This document shows positions 1-9,900 of a stretch of 64,000 nt of DNA, one piece after another. Origin of the DNA: Pseudomonas vancouverensis (GTDB lineage Bacteria; Pseudomonadota; Gammaproteobacteria; Pseudomonadales; Pseudomonadaceae). The translations under genes were made by a program, and so were the position numbers. The notes below the pieces were generated by a model. The model had not been told where the DNA came from and ran no database searches. It saw only the letters and a program-made list of their open reading frames with translations. Numbering within the stretch: position 1 is the first letter of the stretch; every line of letters begins with the position of its first letter. Location: NCBI RefSeq assembly GCF_004348895.1, contig NZ_RRZK01000007.1, forward strand, positions 496,001-560,000, written 5' to 3'.

Positions 1-562
<562 letters not shown>

Positions 563-574
563 GGATCCAGAACA

Positions 575-1675
575 ATGAAAAGTCTCAAGCGCTTTATCGC
601 GCCGGCACTGTGCGCGACGCTGCTGACCGGCGCCGCTCACGCTGAAGAACGCACGTTGCGCGTCTACAACTGGTTCGACTACATCACGCCCAAGGCCCTG
701 GAAGACTTCAAGGCGCAGAACACCCAGACCAAACTGGTCTACGACATCTTCGACACTAACGAAGCGCTGGAGGCCAAGTTGCTGACCGGCAACTCCGGCT
801 ACGACGTCGTAGTGCCGTCCAACGTGTTCCTCGCCAAGCAGATCGAGGCCGGGGTGTTCCAGCCGCTGGACCGTAGCAAGCTGCCGAACTGGAATCACCT
901 CGACCCGAAACTGATGAAGCTGATCGAGGCCAACGACCCGGGCAACAAATTTGCCGTGCCCTACATGTACGGCACCATCCTCATCGGCTTCAACCCGGAC
1001 AAGGTCAAGGCCGTGCTCGGTGACAACGCCCCCGTGGACAGCTGGGACCTGATCTTCAAGGAAGAGAACATCAGCAAGCTCAAACAGTGCGGCGTCGCCC
1101 TGCTCGATTCGCCGTCGGAGATCCTGCCACTGGCCCTGCAACACCTCGGCCTGGACCCCAACAGCAAGAAGCCGGCGGACTACGACAAGGCTGAAGCGCT
1201 GCTGATGAAGATTCGGCCGTACATCACCTACTTCCATTCGTCCAAGTACATGGCCGACATCGCCAACGGTGACATCTGCGTGGCGGTCGGTTATTCCGGC
1301 AGCTTCTCGCAAGCCGCCAACCGCGCCAAGGAAGCCAAGAACGGCGTGACGGTGGACATGCGCCTGCCGAAAGAAGGCGCGCCGATCTGGTTCGACATGC
1401 TGGCGATTCCGAAGGGAGCGAAGAACACCGAAGACGCCTACACCTTCATCAACTACCTGCTGCAACCGCAGGTGATTGCACCAGTCAGTGACTTCGTCGG
1501 TTACCCGAACCCGAACAAGGACGCCACGGAAATGGTCGACCCGGCGATCCGCAACAACCCGAACCTGTACCCGACCGATGCGGCGATGAACACGCTCTAC
1601 ACCCTGCAACCGCTACCACGCGACGCAGAACGGGCGCGTACCCGGGCCTGGACCAAAATCAAGTCCGGGACCTGA
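575..1675 (+). CDS. Periplasmic polyamine-binding protein of an ABC transporter (PotF/SpuD type)
   Basis: A 366-residue precursor with a Sec signal peptide (residues 1-23, ending AHAEE) and the PotD/PotF fold. Typical signatures are RVYNWFDYI near the mature N-terminus, the YDVVVPS segment, and the C-terminal IPKGAKNTEDAYTFINYLL region. It would capture putrescine, spermidine or an acetylated form in the periplasm. An AAGGA ribosome-binding site lies 8-9 bases before ATG 575. It follows the amidohydrolase by 12 bases, so the two are probably co-transcribed; no transporter permease or ATPase genes follow, so it must work with a system encoded elsewhere. A hairpin terminator ends the unit. Confidence 0.93.
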   Translation: MKSLKRFIAPALCATLLTGAAHAEERTLRVYNWFDYITPKALEDFKAQNTQTKLVYDIFDTNEALEAKLLTGNSGYDVVVPSNVFLAKQIEAGVFQPLDRSKLPNWNHLDPKLMKLIEANDPGNKFAVPYMYGTILIGFNPDKVKAVLGDNAPVDSWDLIFKEENISKLKQCGVALLDSPSEILPLALQHLGLDPNSKKPADYDKAEALLMKIRPYITYFHSSKYMADIANGDICVAVGYSGSFSQAANRAKEAKNGVTVDMRLPKEGAPIWFDMLAIPKGAKNTEDAYTFINYLLQPQVIAPVSDFVGYPNPNKDATEMVDPAIRNNPNLYPTDAAMNTLYTLQPLPRDAERARTRAWTKIKSGT

Positions 1676-1701
1676 GCAGGTCACCGCGCAAACCGCCACA
1701 C

Positions 1702-1729
1702 AGACCCGCGTTGATGCGGGTCTTTTTTT
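1702..1729 (+). terminator. Rho-independent terminator of the polyamine genes
   Basis: Eight-base stem AGACCCGC/GCGGGTCT with a six-base loop followed directly by a seven-T run, 27 bases after the stop codon of the binding-protein gene. Confidence 0.9.
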
Positions 1730-1826
1730 GGAGCGATAGGTAATTACCGCCAAGGCGCTAACACTGATCACTAGCCTCATTTCTCCGGGACGATGACGCC
1801 ATCGCCCCCTTCATAGGGAAATGACC

Positions 1827-4800
1827 ATGACAAACACTGTAAAAGCCAGCGCAAAGGTCCACGAACACCATCAAGGCCCCATCATTAGCGAAGTCGCGGC
1901 AAACATGCTGCGAGAAGCCCTGAAGGAGCGCTTTTCAACTCAAGACCTCGACCCGGACCAGACCCTGATCGGTACCCCGCAATGGCAGTTGGTCGATGGC
2001 GAACCCAGCGCAGGCCCTGTCCAGTACCAAACGCTGACCCAGGCCGTGGTGAGGCAGTTTTTCACGACGACCGTTGCCAACTATCTTGAAGGCGAGCACT
2101 TCCTCACCCGCCTGCCCCTGACATCCCCTGTCGTGCACTTGAACATCAACATCGAAGACATCGCCCATCTGCTCAATGACTATGCCCCGCTTTTGTTCGT
2201 CGCATTCGGCGAGCAGCAACTGGCTTTCTGGAACGAAGAGGTACACAACGTTCGCCGCTGGCATGGGCTGTCCAACTCATTGCGCATGATGCTGGATGTG
2301 CAGCAAGTGAACGGTTGGAACAGCGATCAGTGCCGAGTAGCCCGGGCAGTATCGCTGTACCCGGACAAAACAGTGCGGCAGCTCAACGAACCCGCGATGA
2401 AGGATATTCAGGTGTGCTTGATCGATATCGATATCACCGGCACCACGGGAAACGAGCATTTGATGGTAGGGGGTGCGGCTGTCATCAATGGACGATTCGA
2501 GCAACGCGATTTGCTGATGATGTACACCGTCGAAGACGGCTATGAGTCTTTCGACACCCTCGAGAAACTCGGCGCCGTATTACCGGAACGCATCGGTGAC
2601 AAGTTGGCCGGACGTGATATGCAGTGGCGTCTGTTCGAACCCGATGGAGATTTTTTCGACCACATGGCCTGGGCCCTGATCAACACCCAGATTGATACCT
2701 TAAGCACCATCACCGGCGAAAACCCGTCGGAAAAAAACGCCCGCGGCAGCCTCCCTGAAGAACCCACGCGCAGCCAACTCGATCAAGCGATCCCCGATTG
2801 GCTGACAAACGCATCGACCACCGATCTGGATATCTATAGCCAGTCCCTCAGAAACCTTGGCAAGTTGCTCCGACACGCCGACAGCGGGCTGTACAGGATC
2901 CCGTCCGTCACTGACTTTGCCCAGCAGAAGATGCGCGAAGCAATCACGGCAGACAAACCCGTCGAGTCGGTGGATCTTCCACTCGACCAGCTCGAAATCA
3001 CCATCATCAACAGCTTCGAAGCGGGTGGTTTGACACTCCCCAATCCACTCGACACGCACACCGAAACCCTCGGCGAGTTCGCCTTGCAAAACGAGGCCCC
3101 CTACCGGGCCAACCTGCGCTTCAAGAATGCCCGCCAGATTCCCGACTGGCTGACACCTGAGTACCTCACGACGATGGCTGCCCAGGTCAATGTGGGCGAG
3201 GTCTATCCGAAGCTGATCAAGTCCAGACTAATCGATGACAAAAGCCAGGCGGCCCTGCAGCAAAAGGCCTACACCCAACAACTGCCGGTCCATCTACTGC
3301 TCATGGCGCTTGAACACAAGATTCGCCGCTTGGGCGGGGTAGACGAGCAAGGTTTTCATACAATTCGGCAATGGCTGGAGCCCGAGCCTGGCGAGCCGCA
3401 CCCTGTCGTGATTCGCCCTCTCGTCCTCATGCATGGCACCGAGTCCGCTGGCGATACCGTTGCCAATATGTTCATCATCGGACCACGCAGTCCGGATAGT
3501 GGACCTTGTCTGCTTTATCGCCCATTGCTGGACACGCCCTTGCTGCAGTTTCCTTCAGAACCCAACCTGATTTATGCCATGCATCAACCCGGAGAGCTGA
3601 GGGACTCGATACTCGCCTGGCTGCCAGACTCCGCACTGAGCTTCAAATACGCCCAATACGCCTTTCCTGTCGGCTTCCCTTCACCATGGCTGGCCCTCCA
3701 GGTGTTGACCGAACCCTGGAGCCCGGCCACATGGGAAAATCCGCTCAAACTGTCGACGGTCGAGCTGGCCGGCGATGCGTTTTCCTTCCTGTTCAAAAGC
3801 AATGCCATGGCAATGGCCACCCTCGCAGACAGGCAATCACAGTCCAATGCCGAAAGACAATGGGCGTTGCTGCGCGACAGTGGCTGGGCGTTATTTAACG
3901 TGGCATCGAACTTCCTCAGCGGTCCCGCGGGCATTGCTGTCTGGGTCTGGCAGGCCCTCTCCGACATTCAGCAGGCAGAGGATGCCGGTACGCGTGGCGA
4001 CAGGCTCAGCCAATGGTCCGCCATGGGTGACCTTTTGTTGATGCTGGGGTTGGTCGTGGCCCATCGCGCGATGTCCAAGCGCAAGACTGACACGGGCCTG
4101 GCGGAAACACCTCGCGACATCGATGCGCTCGAGCCCATGCCCCAACCTGCCACTGTCCCTGCTCCAACCGTGAAACTCATTGATACACCGATCAAGGGGC
4201 GATTGCCTGTCAGTCACTTCTCCTCCCTTGAGATCGGCGGCTCGGTTCCTCGACGCTCACCCGGGGCACTGGGCGTTTATCTGGACAGCATCAAAGTCCC
4301 CGCGCCGGACCTGGCCAGCGAGGAGGTGACCATCCTCAAGCTCGGTAATGCTCCGCTGTATCATTTGGAGAGCGACGTGTTCGCGCAAGTCGGCGAGCGC
4401 TGGTTCAAGGTTGCAGAGGACGCCGACGGTAACCTGAAGATTGCCTACCCCGACGACCCCACGCGCACAGGTCCGCTATTGATTCATAACCGGCAAGGGA
4501 GCTGGTTTCTGGACTTGCGCTTGCGGCTTCGCGGCGGCGCCGGCGGAGAAAGCCTCAAGAGCAGGTTAAAAGCCCAGCGCCAGGAAAAGGCCAACAAAAA
4601 AAAGGAACTGGAAGGACTGTTGAACGAGTTCCAAAAACTGGAAGTTGCCAAAGAGCGTGCGTTCGACATTGCTCAGGCAAAGCAGGAAAGCAACCCTGGC
4701 GAGACCGGACCCTACCTTGTCCTGCTGGATCAACAGATCAGCGACTACCAGCTGAATCTGGAGCGACTTGAACAGTGGCGCGCAATGGACGGTAGCAGCA

Positions 4801-6278
4801 GTAGCTACGTCTACGACATGCTACGCATGACGACACAGCTGCAAAAATACATTGCCCTGTGGTTCCTCCCTACAAAAGCCTCGTATATGGCCCTCACCGA
4901 TACCCTTCTCCAGCCAGCCACCCCGCGCGCGGTCTACATTGATGCAGCCCGCAAAGCCATACAGGCAAGTGGTGAAATGATCGCCCGGTTTCAGCTATCG
5001 CAAGTAACGCGGGATCGGCTGGTCGGATTGGGCGGCCTGGGTATTCGCGAAGTTGAACAGTTCAAGAAGGTCCTGCCGAGCTTCACCGAGTGGGACTTGA
5101 AAGCCAACGAAATCGGTATGTCCCACGAACTTTGTATGAAGCCGGGAAATGATGTGGACATGGCGGCTCCTCGCGAAGCCGTCGCCAAGATCATGGTGGA
5201 AGCGGGAAAGGCCGGTCATAACATGGCGAAGCTGATGAAAGTCCAGACACCGGACCAGCCATTGGCGGTCCGTCTCGGTGCGCTGAGCACCCTGGTTGAT
5301 ACCTTTGCCGATGCGGACCAGCGACTTAAGGAGATACCGGGTGAATACCCTGATCAGGTTGACCCGATCGAGCTTGAGCGCGTTCGCCACCTGGTTGTCG
5401 AATTCAGGGAACTGGCTCAACACCAATTAAGCACTCTGTCACCGGAGGGTCCGGCTGCCTACTTGCCATCGGCACCCAAACCGGCAGTCGCCGGACCATC
5501 ACGACTGCCGGGCAAAGTCACCAAGAACCGGCCTCGCCCCTCCGCGAATCCCAGCAACGCCCGGCCTGAAGAGCAGCCCCTCAAGGAAATCATTCCTGCA
5601 AGGTTGGCCCCGGCAGTACCACCCGCTCGTAACGATACGGAAACGGTCGGCGCCGGGCTTGAGTTGAACCTGGATGTGGACAACTTCATTGAACGAACAA
5701 AAAAAGATGCCCTTAAACCCCAGCGCATCCCGGCGGACATGCAGGACCTGTTTGACCTTCAAGCCAATCGTCTCGAGCAAATGGCTGCCAACATCGAGCA
5801 AAACATTGACCTGGACAGGTTTCCCGTCGCTACGCTTCCTGAGGAACTCCGAGGCAATGCTGTCCGACTACGCAGTGAGGGCATCAAAACCCGTACGCTG
5901 ATGCTCAAGCAGCGCAAGCCTCGACAGGCGTACCTGCAATGGCTGCTCACCAACAAGCAGGTACGCATCGTCAAAAACCAGCAAGGCCGGATCAAGACCC
6001 GACAACGCAAAGACTACTTTGAGGAGTTCCGGATTCTCGATATAGCCAACCAGGACCAGCCACTGTGGCTGGCGCACTTCCACTACGACGCACTTACTGC
6101 AACGCCTGAACAATTCACAGCGGCGCACTTGAAAATTGCCGATGAGCATTTGGTGCAATTGCCGACTGAACGGCGCAAGGAATTGACCGAGCTGGTCCCC
6201 ATCGATTACGTGCTGCGCGAAATCACTGACACGACGCCGTTCCTCAATCCAAAGCCTGACGGGGGTGTGCAAGCCTGA
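1827..6278 (+). CDS. Giant protein of the Pseudomonas dermonecrotic-toxin-domain (DUF6543) type
   Basis: About 1,483 residues. Two in-frame ATGs lie at 1821 and 1827; the purine-rich TAGGGA ends one base before 1821 but seven before 1827, so I choose 1827. From memory of the family, the overall composition and the N-terminal stretch (VANYLEGEHFLTRLPL) match the long DUF6543 proteins annotated as dermonecrotic toxin domain-containing in fluorescent pseudomonads. There is no Sec signal peptide. A hydrophobic segment lies around residues 690-760 (SGPAGIAVWVWQALS to LLLMLGLVVAH), a Lys/Glu-rich coiled-coil stretch around 915-965, and a Pro-rich linker around 1215-1270. No immunity or secretion gene adjoins it. 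Toxicity and export route are inference from the family label only; the coding call itself is firm. Confidence 0.8.
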   Translation: MTNTVKASAKVHEHHQGPIISEVAANMLREALKERFSTQDLDPDQTLIGTPQWQLVDGEPSAGPVQYQTLTQAVVRQFFTTTVANYLEGEHFLTRLPLTSPVVHLNINIEDIAHLLNDYAPLLFVAFGEQQLAFWNEEVHNVRRWHGLSNSLRMMLDVQQVNGWNSDQCRVARAVSLYPDKTVRQLNEPAMKDIQVCLIDIDITGTTGNEHLMVGGAAVINGRFEQRDLLMMYTVEDGYESFDTLEKLGAVLPERIGDKLAGRDMQWRLFEPDGDFFDHMAWALINTQIDTLSTITGENPSEKNARGSLPEEPTRSQLDQAIPDWLTNASTTDLDIYSQSLRNLGKLLRHADSGLYRIPSVTDFAQQKMREAITADKPVESVDLPLDQLEITIINSFEAGGLTLPNPLDTHTETLGEFALQNEAPYRANLRFKNARQIPDWLTPEYLTTMAAQVNVGEVYPKLIKSRLIDDKSQAALQQKAYTQQLPVHLLLMALEHKIRRLGGVDEQGFHTIRQWLEPEPGEPHPVVIRPLVLMHGTESAGDTVANMFIIGPRSPDSGPCLLYRPLLDTPLLQFPSEPNLIYAMHQPGELRDSILAWLPDSALSFKYAQYAFPVGFPSPWLALQVLTEPWSPATWENPLKLSTVELAGDAFSFLFKSNAMAMATLADRQSQSNAERQWALLRDSGWALFNVASNFLSGPAGIAVWVWQALSDIQQAEDAGTRGDRLSQWSAMGDLLLMLGLVVAHRAMSKRKTDTGLAETPRDIDALEPMPQPATVPAPTVKLIDTPIKGRLPVSHFSSLEIGGSVPRRSPGALGVYLDSIKVPAPDLASEEVTILKLGNAPLYHLESDVFAQVGERWFKVAEDADGNLKIAYPDDPTRTGPLLIHNRQGSWFLDLRLRLRGGAGGESLKSRLKAQRQEKANKKKELEGLLNEFQKLEVAKERAFDIAQAKQESNPGETGPYLVLLDQQISDYQLNLERLEQWRAMDGSSSSYVYDMLRMTTQLQKYIALWFLPTKASYMALTDTLLQPATPRAVYIDAARKAIQASGEMIARFQLSQVTRDRLVGLGGLGIREVEQFKKVLPSFTEWDLKANEIGMSHELCMKPGNDVDMAAPREAVAKIMVEAGKAGHNMAKLMKVQTPDQPLAVRLGALSTLVDTFADADQRLKEIPGEYPDQVDPIELERVRHLVVEFRELAQHQLSTLSPEGPAAYLPSAPKPAVAGPSRLPGKVTKNRPRPSANPSNARPEEQPLKEIIPARLAPAVPPARNDTETVGAGLELNLDVDNFIERTKKDALKPQRIPADMQDLFDLQANRLEQMAANIEQNIDLDRFPVATLPEELRGNAVRLRSEGIKTRTLMLKQRKPRQAYLQWLLTNKQVRIVKNQQGRIKTRQRKDYFEEFRILDIANQDQPLWLAHFHYDALTATPEQFTAAHLKIADEHLVQLPTERRKELTELVPIDYVLREITDTTPFLNPKPDGGVQA

Positions 6279-6290
6279 CCGACGCCCCCA

Positions 6291-7844
6291 TCAGCGTTCA
6301 CACCACACCGTTTTGAGCCGCTCAAGGGCTGCCGCTATGGCCACTTCGGGCACGGCGGCAAAGCCCAGTACCAACCCCGCGCGCTGATCCTGAGGGGTTG
6401 ACGAGTCCGACAGCCAATAGCTGCTCAATGCATTGATTTCCACACCGGCTTCGGCAGCCAGCCCAACCAGTTCACGTTCGCGCGCCAGGCTGTTGACCGG
6501 CACGGTCATGTGCAACCCCGCCGCGACCCCTGGCAAGCTGCCTATGCCCGGCACGTCTGTGGGCCAGCCGCTCATCAAGGCAGTGCGGCGGCTCGATGCG
6601 GCCCGGCGCATGCGCCGTATATGCCGCTGGAAATGCCCGGCCGCCATGAACTCGGCCATCACCACCTGGGTACTGACTTCCGAATGGCGCACATCCACTG
6701 CGCGACGTTGCGCGAAGGCGTCGACCAAGCCGGGTGGCAGCACCAGATAACCCAGGCGCAACGCCGGGAAAGCGACTTTGCCGAAGGTGCCGACGTACAG
6801 CACTCGCCCATGCCGATCCAATGCAGCCAACGGCGCCAGCGGCGCCCCGCTGTAGCGATACTCACCGTCGTAATCGTCCTCGACAATCCAGCCCCCGGTT
6901 CGCTCGGCCCAGGCCAGCAATTCCAGACGCCGGGCCAGGCTCATCACCACGCCAGTCGGGTACTGATGCGAAGGCGTCACGTAGGCCAACCGGCAATCGC
7001 CAAGCGCCGCCAACGCACTGCAATCGATGCCTTCGCTGTCGACCGCCACGCCACGCAATCGCCCTCCGGCCACAGCGAATGCATGACCGGCCGCCCGATA
7101 CCCCGGATTCTCGATCGCCACACCGTCCCCCGGTTCCACCAGCAACTGTGCACAAAGGCTGATTCCCTGTTGCGCGCCACTGGTGATCACAATTTGCTCA
7201 GCCGTGCACTGCATACCCCGGGAACTGCGCAAATAGGCGGCGATCATCCCCCGCAGCCGCGAATCCCCCGCCGGGTCGCCATAACACAGCTGCTGCAGGT
7301 CCGGTTTGCGCCAGAAAGCCGCATTCAGCTTGGCCCAGACCTCGAAAGGAAACAGATCGAACGCCGGAACACCGACCCGAAATGCCCGCGGCGGCCCGCT
7401 CGGCGGAAGCGCCAGGTGGTTGTTTTTGACCCGCTCCAGGGAGTCGCTGTGGATAACTTTGCTGGATGAATTAACAGGTAAATCAAGCCAATTTGTGGAT
7501 AAGGCTGTGGGTAAGCCTGTTGAAAACCCTGTGGATACTTTTGTGGATAGTTTTTTGCCCGGCAGCGCTGCCTGAGGCAGTTGAGCGACGTAAGTGCCAT
7601 CGCCGACCCTTCCCTCGATGAAGCCTTCGGCGTAAAGCTGGTCGTAGGCGCGCACCACACTGTTACGGGAAATGGCCAAGGCGGCCGCCAGGTCGCGACT
7701 GGCCGGCAACCGCGTACCGCCAGCCAGTCGGCCATCGAGCACCCGCAGGCGCAAGGCCTGGTACAGCTGACGGCTCAAGCCCTGGCGACGATCAAGTTCG
7801 ATACCGGCCGGGTTGAAGGACAGGGAAATCGGCGAATCCGTCAT
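6291..7844 (-). CDS. MocR-type transcriptional regulator (GntR wHTH fused to aminotransferase fold)
   Basis: 517 residues. The N-terminal GntR winged helix covers roughly residues 15-85 (RLPASRDLAAALAISRNSVVRAYDQL). A linker around residues 95-135 carries degenerate LST/VST repeats. The C-terminal fold-type I aminotransferase domain follows, with the PLP-lysine motif GTFGKVAFPALRLGY. Such proteins are PLP-sensing regulators, usually of the adjacent divergent genes or of vitamin B6/amino-acid metabolism. The gene is divergent from a PaiB-GNAT-GNAT cluster with an inverted repeat between them, its probable operator. The linker-coding DNA is unusual: it holds a 12-base tandem array resembling DnaA boxes, annotated separately. 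Confidence 0.92.
   Translation of the reverse strand: MTDSPISLSFNPAGIELDRRQGLSRQLYQALRLRVLDGRLAGGTRLPASRDLAAALAISRNSVVRAYDQLYAEGFIEGRVGDGTYVAQLPQAALPGKKLSTKVSTGFSTGLPTALSTNWLDLPVNSSSKVIHSDSLERVKNNHLALPPSGPPRAFRVGVPAFDLFPFEVWAKLNAAFWRKPDLQQLCYGDPAGDSRLRGMIAAYLRSSRGMQCTAEQIVITSGAQQGISLCAQLLVEPGDGVAIENPGYRAAGHAFAVAGGRLRGVAVDSEGIDCSALAALGDCRLAYVTPSHQYPTGVVMSLARRLELLAWAERTGGWIVEDDYDGEYRYSGAPLAPLAALDRHGRVLYVGTFGKVAFPALRLGYLVLPPGLVDAFAQRRAVDVRHSEVSTQVVMAEFMAAGHFQRHIRRMRRAASSRRTALMSGWPTDVPGIGSLPGVAAGLHMTVPVNSLARERELVGLAAEAGVEINALSSYWLSDSSTPQDQRAGLVLGFAAVPEVAIAAALERLKTVWCER
7448..7550. repeat. Tandem 12-bp repeat with DnaA-box-like core inside mocR
   Basis: Five units start at 7494, 7506, 7518, 7530 and 7542, exactly 12 bases apart. 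They read TGTGGATAA, TGTGGGTAA, TGTTGAAAA, TGTGGATAC and TGTGGATAG, that is, a DnaA box on the opposite strand with 0, 1, 2, 1 and 1 mismatches to TTATCCACA. A sixth, perfect copy at 7448-7456 is 46 bases away and therefore in another reading frame (VIHS instead of LST/VST). The array encodes the variable interdomain linker of the MocR protein. DnaA binding is inference. Confidence 0.7.
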
Positions 7845-7861
7845 GGCAATGGACCTATGAA

Positions 7862-7894
7862 ATTGGTCTTTAATGGCTCTTACAACAGACCAAT
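7862..7894. promoter_or_regulatory. Inverted repeat in the mocR/paiB divergent promoter
   Basis: Perfect arms ATTGGTCT (7862-7869) and AGACCAAT (7887-7894) separated by 17 bases. A near-direct repeat of the left arm (AATGGCTCTT, 7871-7880) follows it. The repeat lies 18 bases upstream of the mocR start and 42 upstream of paiB. Multi-element repeats of this kind are typical MocR binding sites, so it is probably the operator of the divergent regulator; this is not proven by sequence alone. Confidence 0.55.
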
Positions 7895-7935
7895 AGCCTG
7901 CCTAGGATGGAGGCATTCGCCAAGGAATAATTTCC

Positions 7936-8565
7936 ATGTATCTACCCAAAGCCTTTGCCATCGACGACTTGTCCCAACTGCACGAACTGATCCTCGCCAC
8001 GCGCCTGGCGATTGTGGTCACCCATGGCGAGCACGGTTTGCAGGCCAGCCACGTACCGGTATTGCTGCATCGCGAACAAGGTCCGAACGGCACGCTGTAC
8101 GGGCATCTGGCCAAGGCCAACCCACAATGGAAAGACCTGCGCGACGGCGCCGAAGCCCTGGTGATTTTTCCCGGGGCCGATGCCTACGTCAGCCCGGGCT
8201 TTTATCCGAGCAAGGCCGAGCACGGCAAAGTCGTGCCGACCTGGAACTACGTCGCCGTGCATGCCTACGGCAACGCCGAAACCTTCAGCGACGGCGGACG
8301 CCTGCTGGATATTGTCAGCACCCTCACCAATCGCCATGAGGCCGGCCGTGCGCAACCCTGGTCCGTCGACGATGCACCGGCCGACTACATCGACGGGATG
8401 CTCAAGGCCATCGTCGGCTTCGCCATTCCGATCGACCGGCTGGAAGGCAAGCGCAAGCTCAGCCAGAACCGCAGCACCGCAGACATCGCCGGCGTACGCG
8501 AAGGACTCAGCGCCAGTCCTGACCTATACGACCAGGCCCTCGCCCACTTGATGCCCAAGGAATGA
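7936..8565 (+). CDS. PaiB-like FMN-binding protein
   Basis: 209 residues matching the PaiB family along its length: N-terminal MYLPKAF, the HVP and GHLAKANPQW segments, SPGFYPSK and PTWNYVAVHAYG, and the C-terminal RLEGKRKLSQNR motif. PaiB proteins have a split-barrel flavin-reductase-like fold; the 'negative transcriptional regulator' name comes from Bacillus PaiB. An AAGGA site lies 6 bases before the ATG. The GNAT gene follows with a possible 4-base overlap, which recalls the paiA (acetyltransferase)-paiB pairing in Bacillus and suggests a role in acetylation-linked detoxification under MocR control. Confidence 0.9.
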   Translation: MYLPKAFAIDDLSQLHELILATRLAIVVTHGEHGLQASHVPVLLHREQGPNGTLYGHLAKANPQWKDLRDGAEALVIFPGADAYVSPGFYPSKAEHGKVVPTWNYVAVHAYGNAETFSDGGRLLDIVSTLTNRHEAGRAQPWSVDDAPADYIDGMLKAIVGFAIPIDRLEGKRKLSQNRSTADIAGVREGLSASPDLYDQALAHLMPKE

Positions 8566-8567
8566 AC

Positions 8568-9014
8568 ATGACTCAGATCGAAATCCGCCAGGTCAGCGCC
8601 GACGACTACGCCGCCTGGCTGCCACTGTGGCAGGCGTACCTGAGCTTCTACAAAACCGAGCTGCCGGAGGCCGTCACGCAAAGCTCCTGGCAGCGCATGC
8701 TCGACCCGAACGAACCGACCCACGCGGCTCTCGCCTGGACCGATGGCAAGGCGGTAGGCATGGTGCACTTCATCTACCACCGTTCGAACTGGGCCATCGA
8801 AAACTCCTGCTACCTGCAAGACCTGCTGGTGGCACCGCAAACCCGTGGCACCGGCGTCGGCCGCAAGCTGATCGAGTTCGTCTACGCCACCGCCAAGGCC
8901 GACGGCTGCAACAAAGTGCATTGGCTGACCCACGAAACCAATGCCACTGCGATCCAGCTCTACGAGCGCATCGCCGAACGTCCCGGTTTCATTCAGTTTC
9001 GCAAAGCCATTTAA
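8568..9014 (+). CDS. GNAT family N-acetyltransferase
   Basis: 148 residues. The acetyl-CoA-binding motif A is clear: LQDLLVAPQTRGTGVGRKLIEF, followed by THETNATAIQLYERI. ATGs occur at 8562 (overlapping the paiB stop) and 8568; the AAGG of the ribosome-binding site ends at 8560, giving normal spacing only to 8568. The substrate is unknown. Its position directly after PaiB-like and before a second GNAT indicates a small acetyltransferase operon. Confidence 0.9.
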   Translation: MTQIEIRQVSADDYAAWLPLWQAYLSFYKTELPEAVTQSSWQRMLDPNEPTHAALAWTDGKAVGMVHFIYHRSNWAIENSCYLQDLLVAPQTRGTGVGRKLIEFVYATAKADGCNKVHWLTHETNATAIQLYERIAERPGFIQFRKAI

Positions 9015-9043
9015 GGCCCCATTCAAGGTAAACGGAGAACAAC

Positions 9044-9715
9044 ATGTCGACTTCACTCGCCGACTGGAAAGGCGCCCCGGCCCCCACCACGCAACTGATC
9101 GAAGGGCGTTACATTCGCCTGGAAAAACTCGACCCGGCGCGTCACGGCGACGATTTGTTCAAGGCACTGCAAGGCCCGGGCGCCGACCCGAAGCTTTGGG
9201 ACTACCTGCCTTACGGCCCCTTCCCCGAGCGCAGCGCATTCAATGACTGGCTGAACAATCACGCGGCCCACAGCGACCCGTACTTCTTCAGTGTGATTGA
9301 CCGCGCCAGCGGTGAAGTGCAAGGCATCCTCAGCCTGATGTCCATCGTTCCGGCCCAGGGCCGCATCGAAATCGGTCACGTCACCTTCGGCGCCCCGATG
9401 CAGCGCACACCGAAAAGTACCGAGGCCGTCTACCTGCTGGCCAAGGAATCCTTCGCCCTGGGTTACCGTCGTCTGGAGTGGAAGTGCAACAACGGCAACG
9501 CCCGCTCCAAATACGCCGCCGAACGCCTGGGCTTCAGTTTCGAAGGCGTGTTCCGCCAGCACATGGTGGTCAAGGGCCAGAACCGCGATACCGCGTGGTA
9601 CTCGATTGTGGATTCGGAATGGCCGGCAATTGGCGCAGGGTTTGAACGCTGGTTGAGTGAGGAAAACCAATCGGAATCGGGGCAGGTGAAAGGGTTGGTT
9701 GAGTGCCGTAACTAA
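9044..9715 (+). CDS. GNAT family N-acetyltransferase, RimL-like subgroup
   Basis: 223 residues with the RimL/RimJ-type pattern: RYIRLEKLDPARHGDDLF at the N-terminus, IEIGHVTFGAPMQRTPKSTEA, and the C-terminal RLEWKCNNGNARSKYAAERLGFSFEGVFRQHMVVKGQNRDTAWYS region, split here from memory of the family. A GGAGAA ribosome-binding site precedes the ATG. It lies 29 bases after the first GNAT gene and is probably the last gene of the paiB operon. Substrate unknown; ribosomal-protein acetylation is not implied by the fold alone. Confidence 0.9.
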   Translation: MSTSLADWKGAPAPTTQLIEGRYIRLEKLDPARHGDDLFKALQGPGADPKLWDYLPYGPFPERSAFNDWLNNHAAHSDPYFFSVIDRASGEVQGILSLMSIVPAQGRIEIGHVTFGAPMQRTPKSTEAVYLLAKESFALGYRRLEWKCNNGNARSKYAAERLGFSFEGVFRQHMVVKGQNRDTAWYSIVDSEWPAIGAGFERWLSEENQSESGQVKGLVECRN

Positions 9716-9900
9716 CGGCCCGGCAGGCAAACAGATCGTCTGAAGATTCGACCCGAATTCAGGCGATCCTTTGATCCACATGCAGCTAAGGAATCATTTC
9801 GCAATATCTTCAAGAAAATGTCCGCACTGCCAATACATCAATTTGTAAAAACTCCTCGCTATACAAGACGCCCCGCTTATAACGAAACGGACGTCTTCCC

